From Isochrysis galbana (Eukaryota; Haptophyta; Isochrysidales; Isochrysidaceae), in contig CM030943.1 in the NCBI GenBank assembly GCA_018136815.1, forward strand, positions 1,479,975-1,543,974: a stretch of DNA of 64,000 nucleotides, written 5' to 3'. Below are positions 11,022 through 23,274 of the stretch, piece after piece. Under the pieces are notes generated by a model, which was given only the letters and a program-made list of their open reading frames with translations, was not told where the DNA came from and did not search any database. Every line of letters starts with the position of its first letter. Within the stretch, counting starts at the first letter, position 1. The translations under genes were made by a program, and so were the position numbers.

Positions 11022-14000
11022 CTAACTAGAAACTACGTTGCGTCGATGTCGATCATGACTTGGTGGCCAATGCGGCGTGGGATAGCGCCATCGCTGCAGC
11101 AATAACCCAATGATACGGGGCTCCGCAAGCACCGCAAAGCAAGCAAAGCACGAGAGCAAAACGCAAACCATGCAGAGGCTCAAGATCCAATCTTTCCTTG
11201 TGGCTTCAGTGCCCACGGCCTCCGTTAAAATATCCCCGTGCAGATCTGCGGTCGCTTGCGTAAAGGGAGTTGCTGCCTCATTTGTAGCTATGTCGGCTCT
11301 GCTACCTGATGTCTCGGATACGAGCCCACTGCCTGCCTTCCTACCCAATTGGGTGGCGGCTACCCTCGACCTTCCAAGCATGGGATGTGAGGAAGTCACG
11401 TTAAACAAAGTTGTGAGCTCTTTGCAAGGGCGTCGAAGTTCTGCTCCCGTGAATACGCCGTCTGCACCATCAGCCGAGTGCGTACTTGTCGAGCGTATGT
11501 AGACATTCCGTATGCGCACGTAATCACCATGTTGCTGCAAAGGGCTTGGGTTGCCGTAGTACAGTTCTAGTCTATCCATTGCATCCCATGGAGTCGACCT
11601 AGGAAAGGAGTAAGACCTATCCGTAATAGGTAAGACTAGACTATGCCAAGTGTGCGTGGTCCATCCACCTTCGGGTGGCTTCAAGGTAAACGTCAGCCCC
11701 TTTGCATTGTTCTCCTTAGTATACTCAAATATGCTCAGCGGGTGCGTAGTATTCGATATGTAGACCTCCAGCTCAATGGATGCGCTGGGAATCACCTTGC
11801 CGTCCCATCCAATGAGACTGGACACGTTGGTCATCTGCAGTTGCAATTTACGCTCAGGCCCGAATTGGCCAAGGATGCCGAATGAATTCGGCTGGATGTC
11901 GAAGCGCGCAGTGCGTTGGAACAGTGGAATGCACAAGTCCCTTTGTTCGCGTGACCACCACAGCACTCTAGACGCAGCTTGGACTTGTCCGACACCGAAT
12001 TCTGCCCCCTCGGCGGCGAAGATCGCGTTGGCGCGCTGTCGAACTAGAGCAGAGACCGGGGAGTAGCGATTCAGCATCAGCGAAGAGGCTGCGGAACACA
12101 CTGCAAGCTGCAGCGATGGCCAGTCGCGATGAGACAGTTTTAATCCAAGCTCCTCCGCCTGCACGGTTGTTAGGGAACGGAGCCATTAGGCAGGCTCAAT
12201 CTAGGCTCGACCTCCTCAAAGACGAGACCACTTCGCATCCGCAGCAGGCATGTCGCTATGCCGGGTATGCAGCACACCAAGCCGGAGGCAGAGACGACTC
12301 TCGATTTGAGATCCGTCTGGACGGCCCGAGTAAGAGCCGGCGACAAGGAGCGCCCACCATCGCCAAATACAAAGACGGGGTCCTCGCGCGGTAGGCGCGG
12401 AAGGTTGAAGGCAATGACTTCATCTTTGACGTGGCACCTGCAAGCAGAGCGAATCGGGTCGAGGTATGGGCGAACACCCACGTAAAAATGAGGGTGTGAG
12501 CGGTCTTGGCAATGTATGTTGCCGTGAAAGATAGATGTGAAGACTTGCAACCGGTGCATGCGGAGAGGGAAATAATGCGGAGCGGTGACCACAAAAAGCA
12601 CCGGGTAGCAACCCCAGCCGGAGGTGGCGGGTTACTCACGCTGCTCCCGCCGAGTGATGCGCTCGTACCCACGCGCGTGACATCGAATGCGATGCCTCAG
12701 CGTCTAGGGCGTCGCATGAGGTGGTTGGAACGCGCAGGGACGCGAGCGCCACGTCTGCTGATTGGATTAGAAACGGCACAGTGTGCGCAGCTGGGCTGTG
12801 GACATCGATCGGGGAACGAAGGAGTGCCTTCTCTCCAGCCCGCAGTGCGGCGTCGGAACTTGCCAGATGTTCGGAAAAAAGACCGCGTGTAATCCCGTGC
12901 GATGTAGCTGCTGGAAGAAGAACGGCTAAGTCGAGATCGGACAGATGAAGGCATCTACAACATAGGTGGTTGCAGAGTGTTGCCACACGCATCACAATGC
13001 GTTACGAACGCACGTGATGCTAGGGCCAGCACTGTCCTCATCCTCTAGAATGATTCAGTGTGCCACTCAAAGCTTGAAGTAGTAGTTACACATGGGGGGG
13101 GCTATGCTCACGAGAACCGTCCGGTGTTCATCCTGAGCGCCGTCTTTAACTTTGCCGCCTGATCTTTGACGCTCTTTGAGTCGACATTGACGAGCGCCCC
13201 AGCAAGATCGATCTCCCACCAGCGCTGCAAAGGCGCGGACAAGCTGAATCCATCGAATGCAGCGTACAAATGCGAGAACGCAATCACCGCCTCACCGCAT
13301 CCGCCGTACAGGCGAAGATAGTCTTCGCCCGCAGCCATCTGTTCGCCAATGAGGGGAAATGTGGGATACTCGGAGGGAGTCGTGTAACGCTGCCTCGCAT
13401 GCCATGCGATGAAGGATATGCCCAACTTGCTTACATATAGCCGGCAATCAGCCACCAAGGCGTAGCCCATAGTATACACCCACACCACACAACACGCTGG
13501 TTGGCCCCAACTCCACTAGTGGCATGCGGCAGCTTGCCTGTGCGGGCATGTGGACTGCCGTGATGTTTTGCCAGCCGAGAATGGTGTCGAAGTAAGTTCG
13601 TGAGGGTGCAAGACGTGGATCCTTGACGTGCAATAGGACCTACAACACGTACGTGTGTGCGCGTGTGTGCGTGCGCGCGCGCGCGTCTGTGTGTTGAGGC
13701 GAGTGGGTTGGGCGGGGCGCTACATACGACGGCCTCATGATGTGAAACGACAAGCCGCAAGCTTTTCTTGAAAAGAGGGGAGGCGCACAAATGTCACAGG
13801 CCGGATCCCGAGCTGCCTGAATTCATCGATCTCGATCACTTTGCCATCGTATCCCGCCAATTGGCCTGCCCTGTGCATAGATTGGCGGAGTGCCGACAGG
13901 TCGAAGACCTTCGAGAAGGCAATCGGAGAGGCGATATCGCCTGTCCAAAGAAGGTGAGGAACAACAAGTGTGCGCCGTAGTGCCGCTGCCACTCCAGCCG

Positions 14001-16360
14001 CATTTCGCAGGGCGACGAAGTATTCGCCAATGCCAGCAGGAGGTTGGAACACGACGTAGCTACCGCCGAGCGCGGCGACGTGCCCACGAGAAGATGCCGG
14101 CGCTAGTGCGCCCTGGAGGCCAGTGCTTTGAATTTCTGCCGAGGAATAAGACCCCCCCTGGAGTTTCCGCAGGTTGATGATTCCTGGCTGCAATTTCTCA
14201 AGATCAAGCGGTTGAGTTGGTGGGATATATTCCAAGGCACAGCCGCCAATGTGCGGGTCAACAGGTGGAGGGATTCCTGACCATAAGTCGGCGAGCCTGC
14301 CATAGAGATTTCGGTAGTCCTCACTGGCGGCAGCTGCTGCGGGAAGCAAGGCATCCGGGGCAGCGGAAGACATTGGAACGGTATCCCGTGGCCATCGCAT
14401 GAGAAGCTCATTACCTCGTGAGCGATTGCTTTCCTCCGCAGAAATGATCCCAACTGCTTGCATAGTGTTACCGGTCTGCGAAGTCGCTTCACTCGCTCCC
14501 GCGCCCATCGATGCCTCGGTTGCTCGCCTCAGGCCCCACCAGCGGATGTTCTCCGTAAAAGCGAAGCCCTGCTGCACGATGGCAGTGTGAGAACGTCGCT
14601 GGTGTTGCAGGTCGAAGATGGTGAGCTCATTATATGGAGGAAGATTCGAGAGGGCATGATCGACGATGCCCGCTTGAGACAAGGCGATTAGAGGTACAGT
14701 CTTAAGTGGATCGATGTCCTTGCGCATGGCAAATGCATCGGTGCGCTCCTGTGCGCCGGGAAAATCGCTCAGCACGAAGCATCAAAACTACAGTAGCAGG
14801 CACGTGCAGGTGCACACGCTAGGCAGAAGGTCCTGATTGGGCAAGCCGGCATCGACGTGTGCAAAGTGCGCGGACCTCCTGGCCGTCTTTTGCTGAGTGT
14901 CCCCCTCTCTCCATGTACGTCGTGGAAAAAGACCGCTGCGACCGTAGATTAGGGTAAAGCATCACAAGGCCGCGACCGTACATGAAGTCGATCAAGAATC
15001 GCTTCCACGACCGGGGCCACACATTGGAGCGGGAATTGGGTAATCGAAGGCGTGGATCACCCAGAGGCTCACGTGACCTGCCTACCCCACGTTGCGTCTC
15101 TTCCTGCAGGGGCAACAGAGGCAAAGGGTCAGCCCGCCCGACGGCCACTGCTAAAACCACCGCAGCTTCAACAAGACGAGCCGAACCCATCGGGTCGCTC
15201 TCCGCCTTGCTCTTGAACCGCAGGCTTCACCCTCGACCATCAGGTGGGTGCAAAAACACACCTGCGAAAAGTTGAAGAATGGCGGGCGGACTCGCATCTT
15301 ATAGAAGGCGAGGAATTCACGCCACTGCGAGCCCAAGAAGAGAGCACCCCAAGAGCAAGGGACCTGAAGTAAGAAAGCTGTTGCTCGCTCGTGTGCTTCT
15401 GGCAGCCACTTGACTTGCGGGTACCTGCGAGCACGACAAGTGAAAAGAAGTGCGCCGTGAGTGTTCCTGTATGTACCAAGTCACAATCGTTTGAGAAGTG
15501 TGGTGAAATGCGAGTGCAATAAGTTTGTGCAATTTGACTCCAATTTCGCTCTCGGGCACGCGACCCCCGCCCACTCGCTCTGAGGCTTGCACACGCCTGA
15601 TTTCGTTGAGCCTCGGCGTGTACAGGGAGATGCCAACCAGCCTCCGCCGCCGCACCAGCTCGCCATCATCAAAAGGGCCGTAGCGTTGTGAAGCACGCAG
15701 CAGCCACCAATAGTACAGAGGCGATACCTCGATGTCGTCTTCCAAAGGCAGCACATGCTCATCATCTGGCAAGTCACTCGGAGCGCAATTTATCCACATC
15801 CCACGAATTCCCAACGAAGTTTCTGCGGTGCCCCTGAGCTCATCCTGGATGCGCAACGTGAGTGGCCCGTGCCCCCACATAAATGACTTCACGTAGTCCA
15901 CCACTGTTGGCAGCGCACCGCCGTCGACCAGAATAGTAAGTTTGAGCTGGTGGCCACAGTACTCTGCTCCCGCGAGCGACTCAAGAAGTCGTGCCAAAGA
16001 GTTTAACCGGCGCCAGGCAAAGACATACAGCGAGATGCGAGGCCGAGGGGCATCTGCTCTGAATTCAGGCAGTGAGCACACTGCGACCGCAGTCGGGAGA
16101 ACGTCGAGATGGGGCGTAAGCTGTGGCGGCATATGCAGCGTGGCCGCTGTTGTTGAGCCGCCCTGATCAGCTTGCAAGACGACTCCATCTGCAGGCATCA
16201 CCAACTTGTCGGGGGATGCGTGCGCATCGTGCATGAGTTCGCTGGACGTCCCAGTGTGCAAGACGGCTTGCGGCGAGCCGATCGACCGCACGGTCGAGAT
16301 AAGATGGACGCTGAATAAGATGGACAAGAGTGTGATGAGCGCCACCCACAAGCGGGCCAT
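11022..16360 (-). CDS. Two-domain glycosyltransferase: GT-A-like domain plus O-fucosyltransferase-like domain, nine exons
   Basis: Predicted Golgi/ER type II membrane enzyme of about 1368 residues. Exons: 16360-15597, 15424-15262, 15103-14876, 14748 to about 13789 (or 13798), 13639-13538, 13389-13112, 12954-12640, 12437-12278, 12158-11022; all phases agree. A signal anchor (WVALITLLSILFSVHLIST) starts at residue 4. Residues about 90-370 are a GT-A-type domain: LEDDIEVSPLYYWW near 205 holds the acidic motif, then QVPCSWGALF and RSWKRFLIDFMYGRG. Residues about 610-1025 resemble GDP-fucose O-fucosyltransferases: YFVALRNAAGVAAALRRTLV, then VFVFGDGGR and LNRYSPVSALVRQ. A beta-rich region and a TM segment near residue 1310 end the protein. 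Introns 1 and 5 have GC donors. Activity of either domain is inferred. Confidence 0.82.
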
Positions 16361-17265
<905 letters not shown>

Positions 17266-17269
17266 AAAA

Positions 17270-17835
17270 AAAAACCTTTTACTTTTAATATTCTCGCCTC
17301 CCCCGTGGCACTGACTCACATACTCGTAGCCACGCCCCCTTTCCTTCCTCACCCTCATTCCCCGCCTTGCGGCAACTCCCCTCGTGCTCTACTTAGGGGC
17401 TCGGGATATGTGATATGTGGGGGGTCCGAGTGGAGCGGTGTGCACCTGTCCTCAGCGGCGTGTCCTCCGCTCCCTCCTGTGCCACTGAGTGACCTGTTTA
17501 TGTTAGAGTTGTTCCGGGGTTCCTTGATTCCGTGTGTTGCGGCCTTCATCTTGAATGACCTATATTGATCGATCGCATTCTCAGATGGTCAGTTCCCGCG
17601 GGCCGACGCTTCGTGTTATGCGAGCTTTTCAGCGAGGCCAAGGGCTTTCGCTACGAGGCGGGTGTTTTCGCTCAGCTGTAGTCTACCTTTCTCGTTTTCG
17701 ATGAATACGGGGGTGCTGAGTTCTAGCGGTTTCATGAGTTTGGGCTTTCTCCCTTGTGCGGCTTTACGCGTACGTACAGAGCAGTGCGCTTTTGGCGGGG
17801 TGAGGCTTCTGACTAATGTGGTGAATCTCACTAAT
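17270..17835 (-). mobile_element. Retroposon copy, minus orientation, 5'-truncated
   Basis: Read on the minus strand it ends in GAATATTAAAAG plus a T run at 17270-17300, preceded by the block GTAGAGCACGAGGGGAGTTG (reverse complement near 17374-17393), as in the copies ending at 18960, 32897 and 45895. Upstream of the tail is the ORF end at 17616-17831. At about 17836 it abuts another copy in the opposite orientation. Confidence 0.65.
17616..17831 (-). pseudogene. C-terminal fragment of retroposon-encoded protein
   Basis: Encodes TRKAAQGRKPK, PVFIENEKGRLQLSENTRLV and ends LAEKLA. The fragment at 32310-32579 has the same pattern (TRKASLGRKPK, APVFLDNNKGALV, IAERLA), so this is a conserved ORF end about 220 bp before the shared 3' tail. 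No named domain recognised. Only the C-terminus is present. Confidence 0.6.
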
Positions 17836-18960
17836 GTGACGGATTGGGATGGCCCATAGGGCCTGAGGGCAATGAGGAAGGAGGCATGCCGGTGGCAGGC
17901 GCGGCGGAGGAGACGGCTTCAGAGGTGCAGAGGTGCTGACGGGCTGAAGCCCGTCAGCAGAGGAAGGCGGGCAGGCGGGCTTGGACGAGGGCGAGGACGG
18001 CGGCGAGAACGACATCGAGCGAACAGCAAGAGGCGAGGGTGAGTGAGAGGAGGGCTGTAATGGCAGGGGCTGGCGAGGCGAGGCGAGTTTGTAGGGTATG
18101 AGCAGTGTTACGAGAGCGAGAGCGACGAGAGCGAGAGCGACGACGGATGACGACTGACGACAGGACGACGGACAGAGACACCCAGGAAAACACCCCGACT
18201 CTCGCCCCACGACTTTCTCACATAACTCGACTGAAATCAAACCCAAACACTCCGATCAGACAACAACGGACGACGATCAAAGGGCGATCTGTCGGCGATC
18301 TTGTCTGGAACGGGAATCGCACCATAACGGAAACGAGGGGCAATCCTGCCGCACAGGATTCCAAGAGACGGTGAAGCATCTGCTCGAATGAGGCGTCGAC
18401 GCGTTCCTCTAGCGTGCTGCCTGTACCTGTCGACCAAATTCCGATGTCGTCCAGGTACGGCATGCAAATCTCCCACGCGAGGCCTTGGAGCACCGCGTCC
18501 ATGAGACGACATATGTAGGACGGGCCGGATTGGACGCCGAACGGGAGGTAGTTGAACTGTTGAACTCGTACTTCTGGCGGTGCGTACAGAACGCCGTGAT
18601 GGGTTTGTCCGTTTGTCCTCCTCCTTGATAGGCAGGCACCAGAAGCCGGAGGCCCGGTCAAGTAGCGCTCTCTCCCCTCTCCTGCGGCACGCGCGATGGC
18701 GCGCCTGCGGCAGGCTTGCAGCTGCCCCTGGCGACCCCTGGAGGCTCCTGGAGGCCAGCTCTGGGGGCGGAGCCCGGGAGGACAAGAAAGCTTTAGAAGC
18801 TCTTCACCCCTGTTTTCTTAATGGTGCACCCATACTGTAAGTAGAGCACGAGGGGAGTTGCCGCAAGGCGGGGAATGAGGGTAGGAAGGGAAGGGGGCGT
18901 GCCTACGAGAAAGTGATTCAGTGCCACGTGCGAGGCGAGAATATTAAAAGGTTTTTTTTA
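17836..18960 (+). mobile_element. Retroposon copy, plus orientation, composite
   Basis: Opens with GATGGCCCATAGGGCCTGAG (compare 4595 and 31497), continues with the GAGCGAGAGCGACGAGAGCG leader shared with 31735-31790, and closes with GTAGAGCACGAGGGGAGTTG and GAATATTAAAAGG plus T at 18841-18960. The AACTAAG start is missing. Inside it, on the opposite strand, is a Ty3-type reverse-transcriptase fossil, so the copy is composite or nested. No target duplication found. Confidence 0.6.
18240..18790 (-). pseudogene. Ty3/gypsy-type reverse transcriptase fragment, frameshifted
   Basis: Across two minus-strand frames the order is LLDRASGFWCLPI, then FNYLPFGVQSGPSYICRLMD, then YLDDIGIWS, then an EERVDASFEQML segment. 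This is the A-to-C motif order of Ty3-like reverse transcriptases, with the catalytic YxDD intact. The frame changes near 18600 and no RNase H follows, so it is a dead fragment. DIRS elements also carry Ty3-like RT, so assignment to an LTR or DIRS parent is open. Confidence 0.75.
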
Positions 18961-19474
18961 GTTGACCGACGGGAAGAGTAAACGCGCGCTCAGCGCGCGG
19001 TGCTTGCTCGCGCTGCTTTCAAAGACGAGACAAAAACGGAAGGTTGCGAAAACCGCCTGTTTTTGGCCTTCACAGAAAAAACGAAACGCATATTTCCCAT
19101 CGAGGGTCAACATGGATCATGCTTCCAAAATTGGAACATTTTACAAACACCCCGAACACGACGATTTGTGCAGGTTGTTGTGTGGCTGAAGTCGAGTTGA
19201 GGTGATACTTGTACGATAGTAGAAATGAAAGTACGGGTATCCATGTATCCATCTTTTCTGGAACAGACTGGAAGAGAGGGATCGAGAGAGTAGAGGAGAG
19301 AGTCGAAAGATTGGGGGAGGGGGAGGGAGGGAGGGGGAGAGACGGAGAGGGAGAGTATGGGGGGGGGGAGAGGGGGGGGGAAGAGAGAGAGAGAGGGAGT
19401 ATGTGTGTGTGTATGTGTATGTGTGAGAGAGAGAGAGAGAGAGGGAGGGAGAGAGGGAGAGGGAGAGGGAGGGG

Positions 19475-19554
<80 letters not shown>

Positions 19555-19805
19555 ATCGATTGGTCGAGACACACATCTCCCCCCACGCGGGGGGAGGGGC
19601 GGGGCGGGGGGGGGGGGCAAGAGGGAGGGAGAGAGGGAGGGAGACTCACTAGAGCTCTAGAGTAGAGAGAGAAGGCCCGAGGGAGCCGTCGGGGAGATCC
19701 GGACCGCGCGCCACCCCCGCATCCGCTCTCGCACCCACTCTCTCCGCCTCCCTCCCTCCCTCCCTCTCGCGCGTAGCCCCTCCTCTCCTCATTTCTCCGT
19801 CTGCA
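18961..19805. repeat. GA/GT microsatellite region upstream of 19806 gene
   Basis: Contains a GA-rich block at 19260-19440, a GTGTGTATGTGT stretch near 19402-19422, a GA run at 19478-19551, and a pyrimidine-rich segment at 19735-19800 directly before the ATG at 19806. The first 240 bp show nothing recognisable. Confidence 0.65.
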
Positions 19806-20934
19806 ATGGTTCTCCCACCGCTCCTGCTGCTGCCTCTCGGGCTGCTCGTGCTGCGTGCGCCACCTTCTCCTGCCCGCTCTCGCGTGGGAGCGGTTGTTGC
19901 AGCGCTGGACTATAAGGACCCGGCCGTTGCAGCGGAGTTTGCGACCGTGCAGGAGTATACAGTCGAACAGATTGAGAAGGAGTTGGAAGATTCCGGCATC
20001 ATCGCGCCGCCCACGATGAATGAGGTCGACCTTCGTCTAATGCTTGTCGAGCTCCGCATGCGCAAGTCGGGTACTATGCCTGGAGGCAGCAGCAAGAAGA
20101 AGAAGCCGGTGAGCAGCAGCCGCTGTGGAGCCATCGGTCGAGCGCGTGGTACTGTGCGCGGCGTGGGGTGCCGCTGCTGCACCGCGGCAGAGCCTAGCTG
20201 AGGGTAAGGCGGGGGTGCACTTCGCCTAGCTAAGGATATGGCGCAGGTGCACATCGCAGAGCTGCAGCTGCTCCCACACGCGCTGTTGGCCCCCCTGACG
20301 CCTACGGTGTCCGACCTGTCTAGGATACTTACAGCTCCAAGTACGAGGAAGCTCTTTGGGAGAAGCCTGCGTTCAAAGAGCTGATGGATGAGTACCGCCG
20401 GATGGGCAACACCAACGCCTTCAACCTGGCCATGGAGTACTTGAACAACCCTCGGCAAGCTGCTGACCGATACTCGGGCACCGCTGCCTATGACAAGACT
20501 GTGGGTGAGATCGAGGAGGCCCTGGCGAAGAAGGTGGAGCAAAAGGTGCGCCTGACTGCGAAAAGTGGCGACCCGAAATCGCCTCGCCATGGTGTATGGA
20601 CAGATCGGAAGCCAGCTCTTGTTCATCCATGGTCTCACGTGTAGGGTGCAGGTTGCTCAAGACCTGGCCCCTTCACATTTGACATCCGTAGGTTACCTCC
20701 GGGCGGCTGGAGTGGTCCGGATTTCCCGCGTCAATGGGCGAGGATGCTATCCGCATGACGTTGAGTGCGTTTGGCGAAGTGCTTTCGGTGAGCGTCGAGG
20801 AGTCGGAGGACGGACTGAGCGTGTTCGGAAAGGCCGAGTTCAAGGCAGCGGAGGCTGCCAAAGCGTGCATCGACAAGTACGACGGCACCGATATGGGCCT
20901 GGGAACCAAGCTCGAATTCACCGCTCTACCGTGA
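19806..20934 (+). CDS. Secreted or plastid-targeted protein with RRM-like C-terminus, three exons
   Basis: Predicted 255-residue protein from exons 19806-20108, 20324-20545 and 20692-20934, all phase 0 with GT-AG introns. The start is followed by a Leu-rich signal sequence (LPPLLLLPLGLLVL) and a Ser/Arg/Ala stretch, which could be a plastid presequence in a secondary-plastid alga. Exon 1 then has a short helical SAP-like segment, TVEQIEKELEDSGI. Exon 2 carries EEALWEKPAFKELMDEYRRM and NAFNLAMEYLNNPRQA, helical and of unknown role. Exon 3 from LEWSGFPASMGEDAIRMTLS onward fits an RRM-like beta-alpha-beta fold of about 70 residues (FGEVLSVSVEE, then FGKAEFKAAEAAKACI). RNA binding is inferred from fold pattern only. 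Confidence 0.75.
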
Positions 20935-21318
20935 TCCAGATACTACCATAGCTGTCGTGCGCGGTGCTTGTCATGAAGATTTGAGGATGGTGCATCAAGT
21001 CCACAGGTAGACTGTATATCAGGACGCTTGGAAGCAAGGTGGAAGCGGGCAACGAGACACACGAAAGGCACGCCCGGAGTCAGATGACTTGGCGACTAGG
21101 CACACCCGGAGTCAGATGAGTTGGCGACTACCGCAGCTCTATCTTGAAGGTTGCGGTACCTGTCATCCGCCAAAGTGGCCCTTACACCCCAACGTGGCCC
21201 CGCCCGTGCCTTCGGGCCTCCGATGCTTGGGTCAAGTAGCTCTCCCACAGTGTGCGGTATGTGGGTGTTTGCGATGAGAGGTGAGAGCGCAACAAACACT
21301 AGCTCATCTACAGTGTTC
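20935..21318. repeat. Intergenic with a 32-bp tandem duplication
   Basis: Two adjacent 32-bp units at 21067-21098 and 21099-21130 share CCCGGAGTCAGATGA and TTGGCGACTA with two differences. Nothing else is recognised here. Confidence 0.7.
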
Positions 21319-21890
21319 AACTAAGTTTATACTTAGTTTGCCCATGGGGGGGCACGAGCCCCCCTCTCTCTCCACTCCTCCCCTGCCATGGGGGAGGAAC
21401 CACCCACTCTCCTGGCACGCCTGATGGCCTGCCAGGAGCACAGTGCCATGCTGACCCATCCCTCTCCCCACAGGCACGCCTGATTCGCCCGCCCTGGCCT
21501 ATCGTGGCCAGCCCATCCCTCTGACCAGCCCCTCCTCCCCCTGGGCCCCCCTGTTCAGGACCCCCAGCCAGCTCTAGTCGACACCGCAGGGGCTCGGAGC
21601 GCCAGCGAGGGAGAGGCAGAGGAGGGGCCAGGGCCATACCCCAGCCTCACCTGCCCCCTGAGTTGTGCTCCCAGGCCCCTGCAGGCCACCTGGGGACCTG
21701 AAGAGGGGCCGCAGGCGCGCGCCATGGGCCCCCGCCGCAGGGAAGAGAGGAGGAAAAGGGAAGAGAGGGAGGGGAGGGGGGAGCGGCAGCTCTCCCCTCC
21801 GGCAGATACGTGTCTTCTCTCCCCGTTTGGGTAAGAGAAGACGGGGGCGCCAGAGCCAGGAGGGAAGGGCCGCGGATCGCTCTAGCGAGG
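21319..21890 (+). repeat. Retroposon family copy, 5' part
   Basis: Starts AACTAAGTTTATACTTAG as at 4474, followed by GC-rich sequence with CACGAGCCCCCC and GGGGGAGG blocks. No 3' tail was found before the inverted-repeat element at 21905. No intact ORF. Confidence 0.55.
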
Positions 21891-21904
21891 GAGATTAGCG
21901 CTTA

Positions 21905-22230
21905 GGTGTCGTTCCGTCAATAGTGGGACAACAGTAGAATTGAGCGATCAAATGTCCACAGTTGTATTGTAGTTGTTTAACATTAGATCTTGTTAAAATT
22001 ATAAGAGAGAGAGGCCGTCAAAGCTTCTTCGCTAATCACATCGGTGCACGCCGTGCATGGGCACGGCGCGATGTGCATCGGTCCCCCCGCGGATACGCCG
22101 TGCGCGCGCATGTCAACCCGTTCCATGTGTGTAGCCCCTGCGGCCCACAACTACGTAAACTGGCCATATACAACTGTGGACATCTGATCGCTCAATTCTA
22201 CTGATGTCCCACTATTGACGGAACGACACC
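21905..22230. mobile_element. 326-bp element with 63-bp terminal inverted repeats (MITE-like)
   Basis: The left end 21905-21967 and right end 22168-22230 are reverse complements over 63 bp with only 2 mismatches, both beginning GGTGTCGTTCCGTCAATAGT. No ORF for a transposase lies inside. The interior has a CG-rich segment (22065-22115) resembling 49990-50045. I could not identify a target-site duplication, so the superfamily stays open. Confidence 0.85.
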
Positions 22231-22271
22231 TCACGAAATAAATTCGTTACACGTCTTTAGAGGCGAGCACC

Positions 22272-22550
22272 ATGCCGATCTACCGTATCAGGAGCAAAAA
22301 TGTATACGATGTTATTGGGCTTAAAAAGGCGATACAAATATTTCTTCTTGTGTCTTTGGTTATCATCTTCTTATCATTCGCCTTGACCGTGGCATTCTCG
22401 CAGCATTCAGACTTGGACTTCGCCATAAAGACTGGAATCGGGCTGTCAGTGGGCGTCGCACTGACCTTTCTTGTCTTCTTTACGTTGTGGAAAACGAAAC
22501 AATGGCGTTTTAGCCTGCCGAAGGGTAAGGTCCTCAGCTCAAAAGGGTAG
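22272..22550 (+). CDS. Small two-TM membrane protein
   Basis: A 92-residue frame with an ATG, a basic N-terminus, TM1 around IQIFLLVSLVIIFLSFALTV and TM2 around GIGLSVGVALTFLVFFTLW, and a basic tail (KTKQWRFSLPKGK). It is lower in GC than the surrounding genes and sits in the island with the ankyrin protein. Just before it, TTCGTTACACGTCTTTAG nearly repeats the 3' end of the ankyrin gene, so it may be part of a rearranged unit. Function unknown. A single short frame; chance cannot be excluded, though two clean hydrophobic helices argue for coding. Confidence 0.55.
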   Translation: MPIYRIRSKNVYDVIGLKKAIQIFLLVSLVIIFLSFALTVAFSQHSDLDFAIKTGIGLSVGVALTFLVFFTLWKTKQWRFSLPKGKVLSSKG

Positions 22551-23274
22551 AATGAAGAAGATGAAAACTCAGCACGCGTAGCTGGGTAGAATAGACCAAA
22601 AAGAAAACAAATAATATTGAGCCTTGTGTATAACGTTATGTGCGAAAACGCTAAGCGGACACAAAACACCAGTTCACACTACAGACGTCCCTTCCTCCAG
22701 ACACCTGAGCACAGACACTGTGGTCTATTTCCGTGACACAATCCTTGGTACCCAGCGAGCAGCATTTGCATGCACGCTAGTTCATCACGGTCGGTATCAA
22801 GCTGTTTTTGAAGAAAAGTAGACATCACGTGACATGGTCCTTCGTGCTCGGCTGCTTTGTGGCTCCTTTGTCCGCATACAGTGGAGTACCTCGGCGTGGC
22901 CGCGGAGCATGCTGCAAAGTCTCTCTGACTGTGACTTGGTCTGAAATATTCGCGGGGAAGGGGGCAGGAGGAAGGGGCTCCTCTGCTACACGTCTGTGCG
23001 CAAGCATCTGCGGAGACACCTGGTCCAGAAGAAACCTCCCTCCACTTGAGGTGTGGCATCGAGCGCATGGGCCGATTGAAGCATTTTGCGCTCAATCAGC
23101 GTGGCCCATGACCGATGTCGAGGAGGTCGGGTTGGATAACCCCCAAACCTCGTCTGTCCGAAGCTCCCTTTTGCGTCAACACTCATACATCCTCATCGAT
23201 TTTGTGAGCCTGCCTTCCCAAGTGGTACCCTCTGAAATCTGAGTGGATGCCTGCCCCATGCCAAAACAGTTTCG
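22551..23274. other. No supported gene
   Basis: Includes a 144-codon plus-strand frame (22808-23242) without recognisable motifs. The stretch is within the lower-GC island. I see no repeat. Confidence 0.4.
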
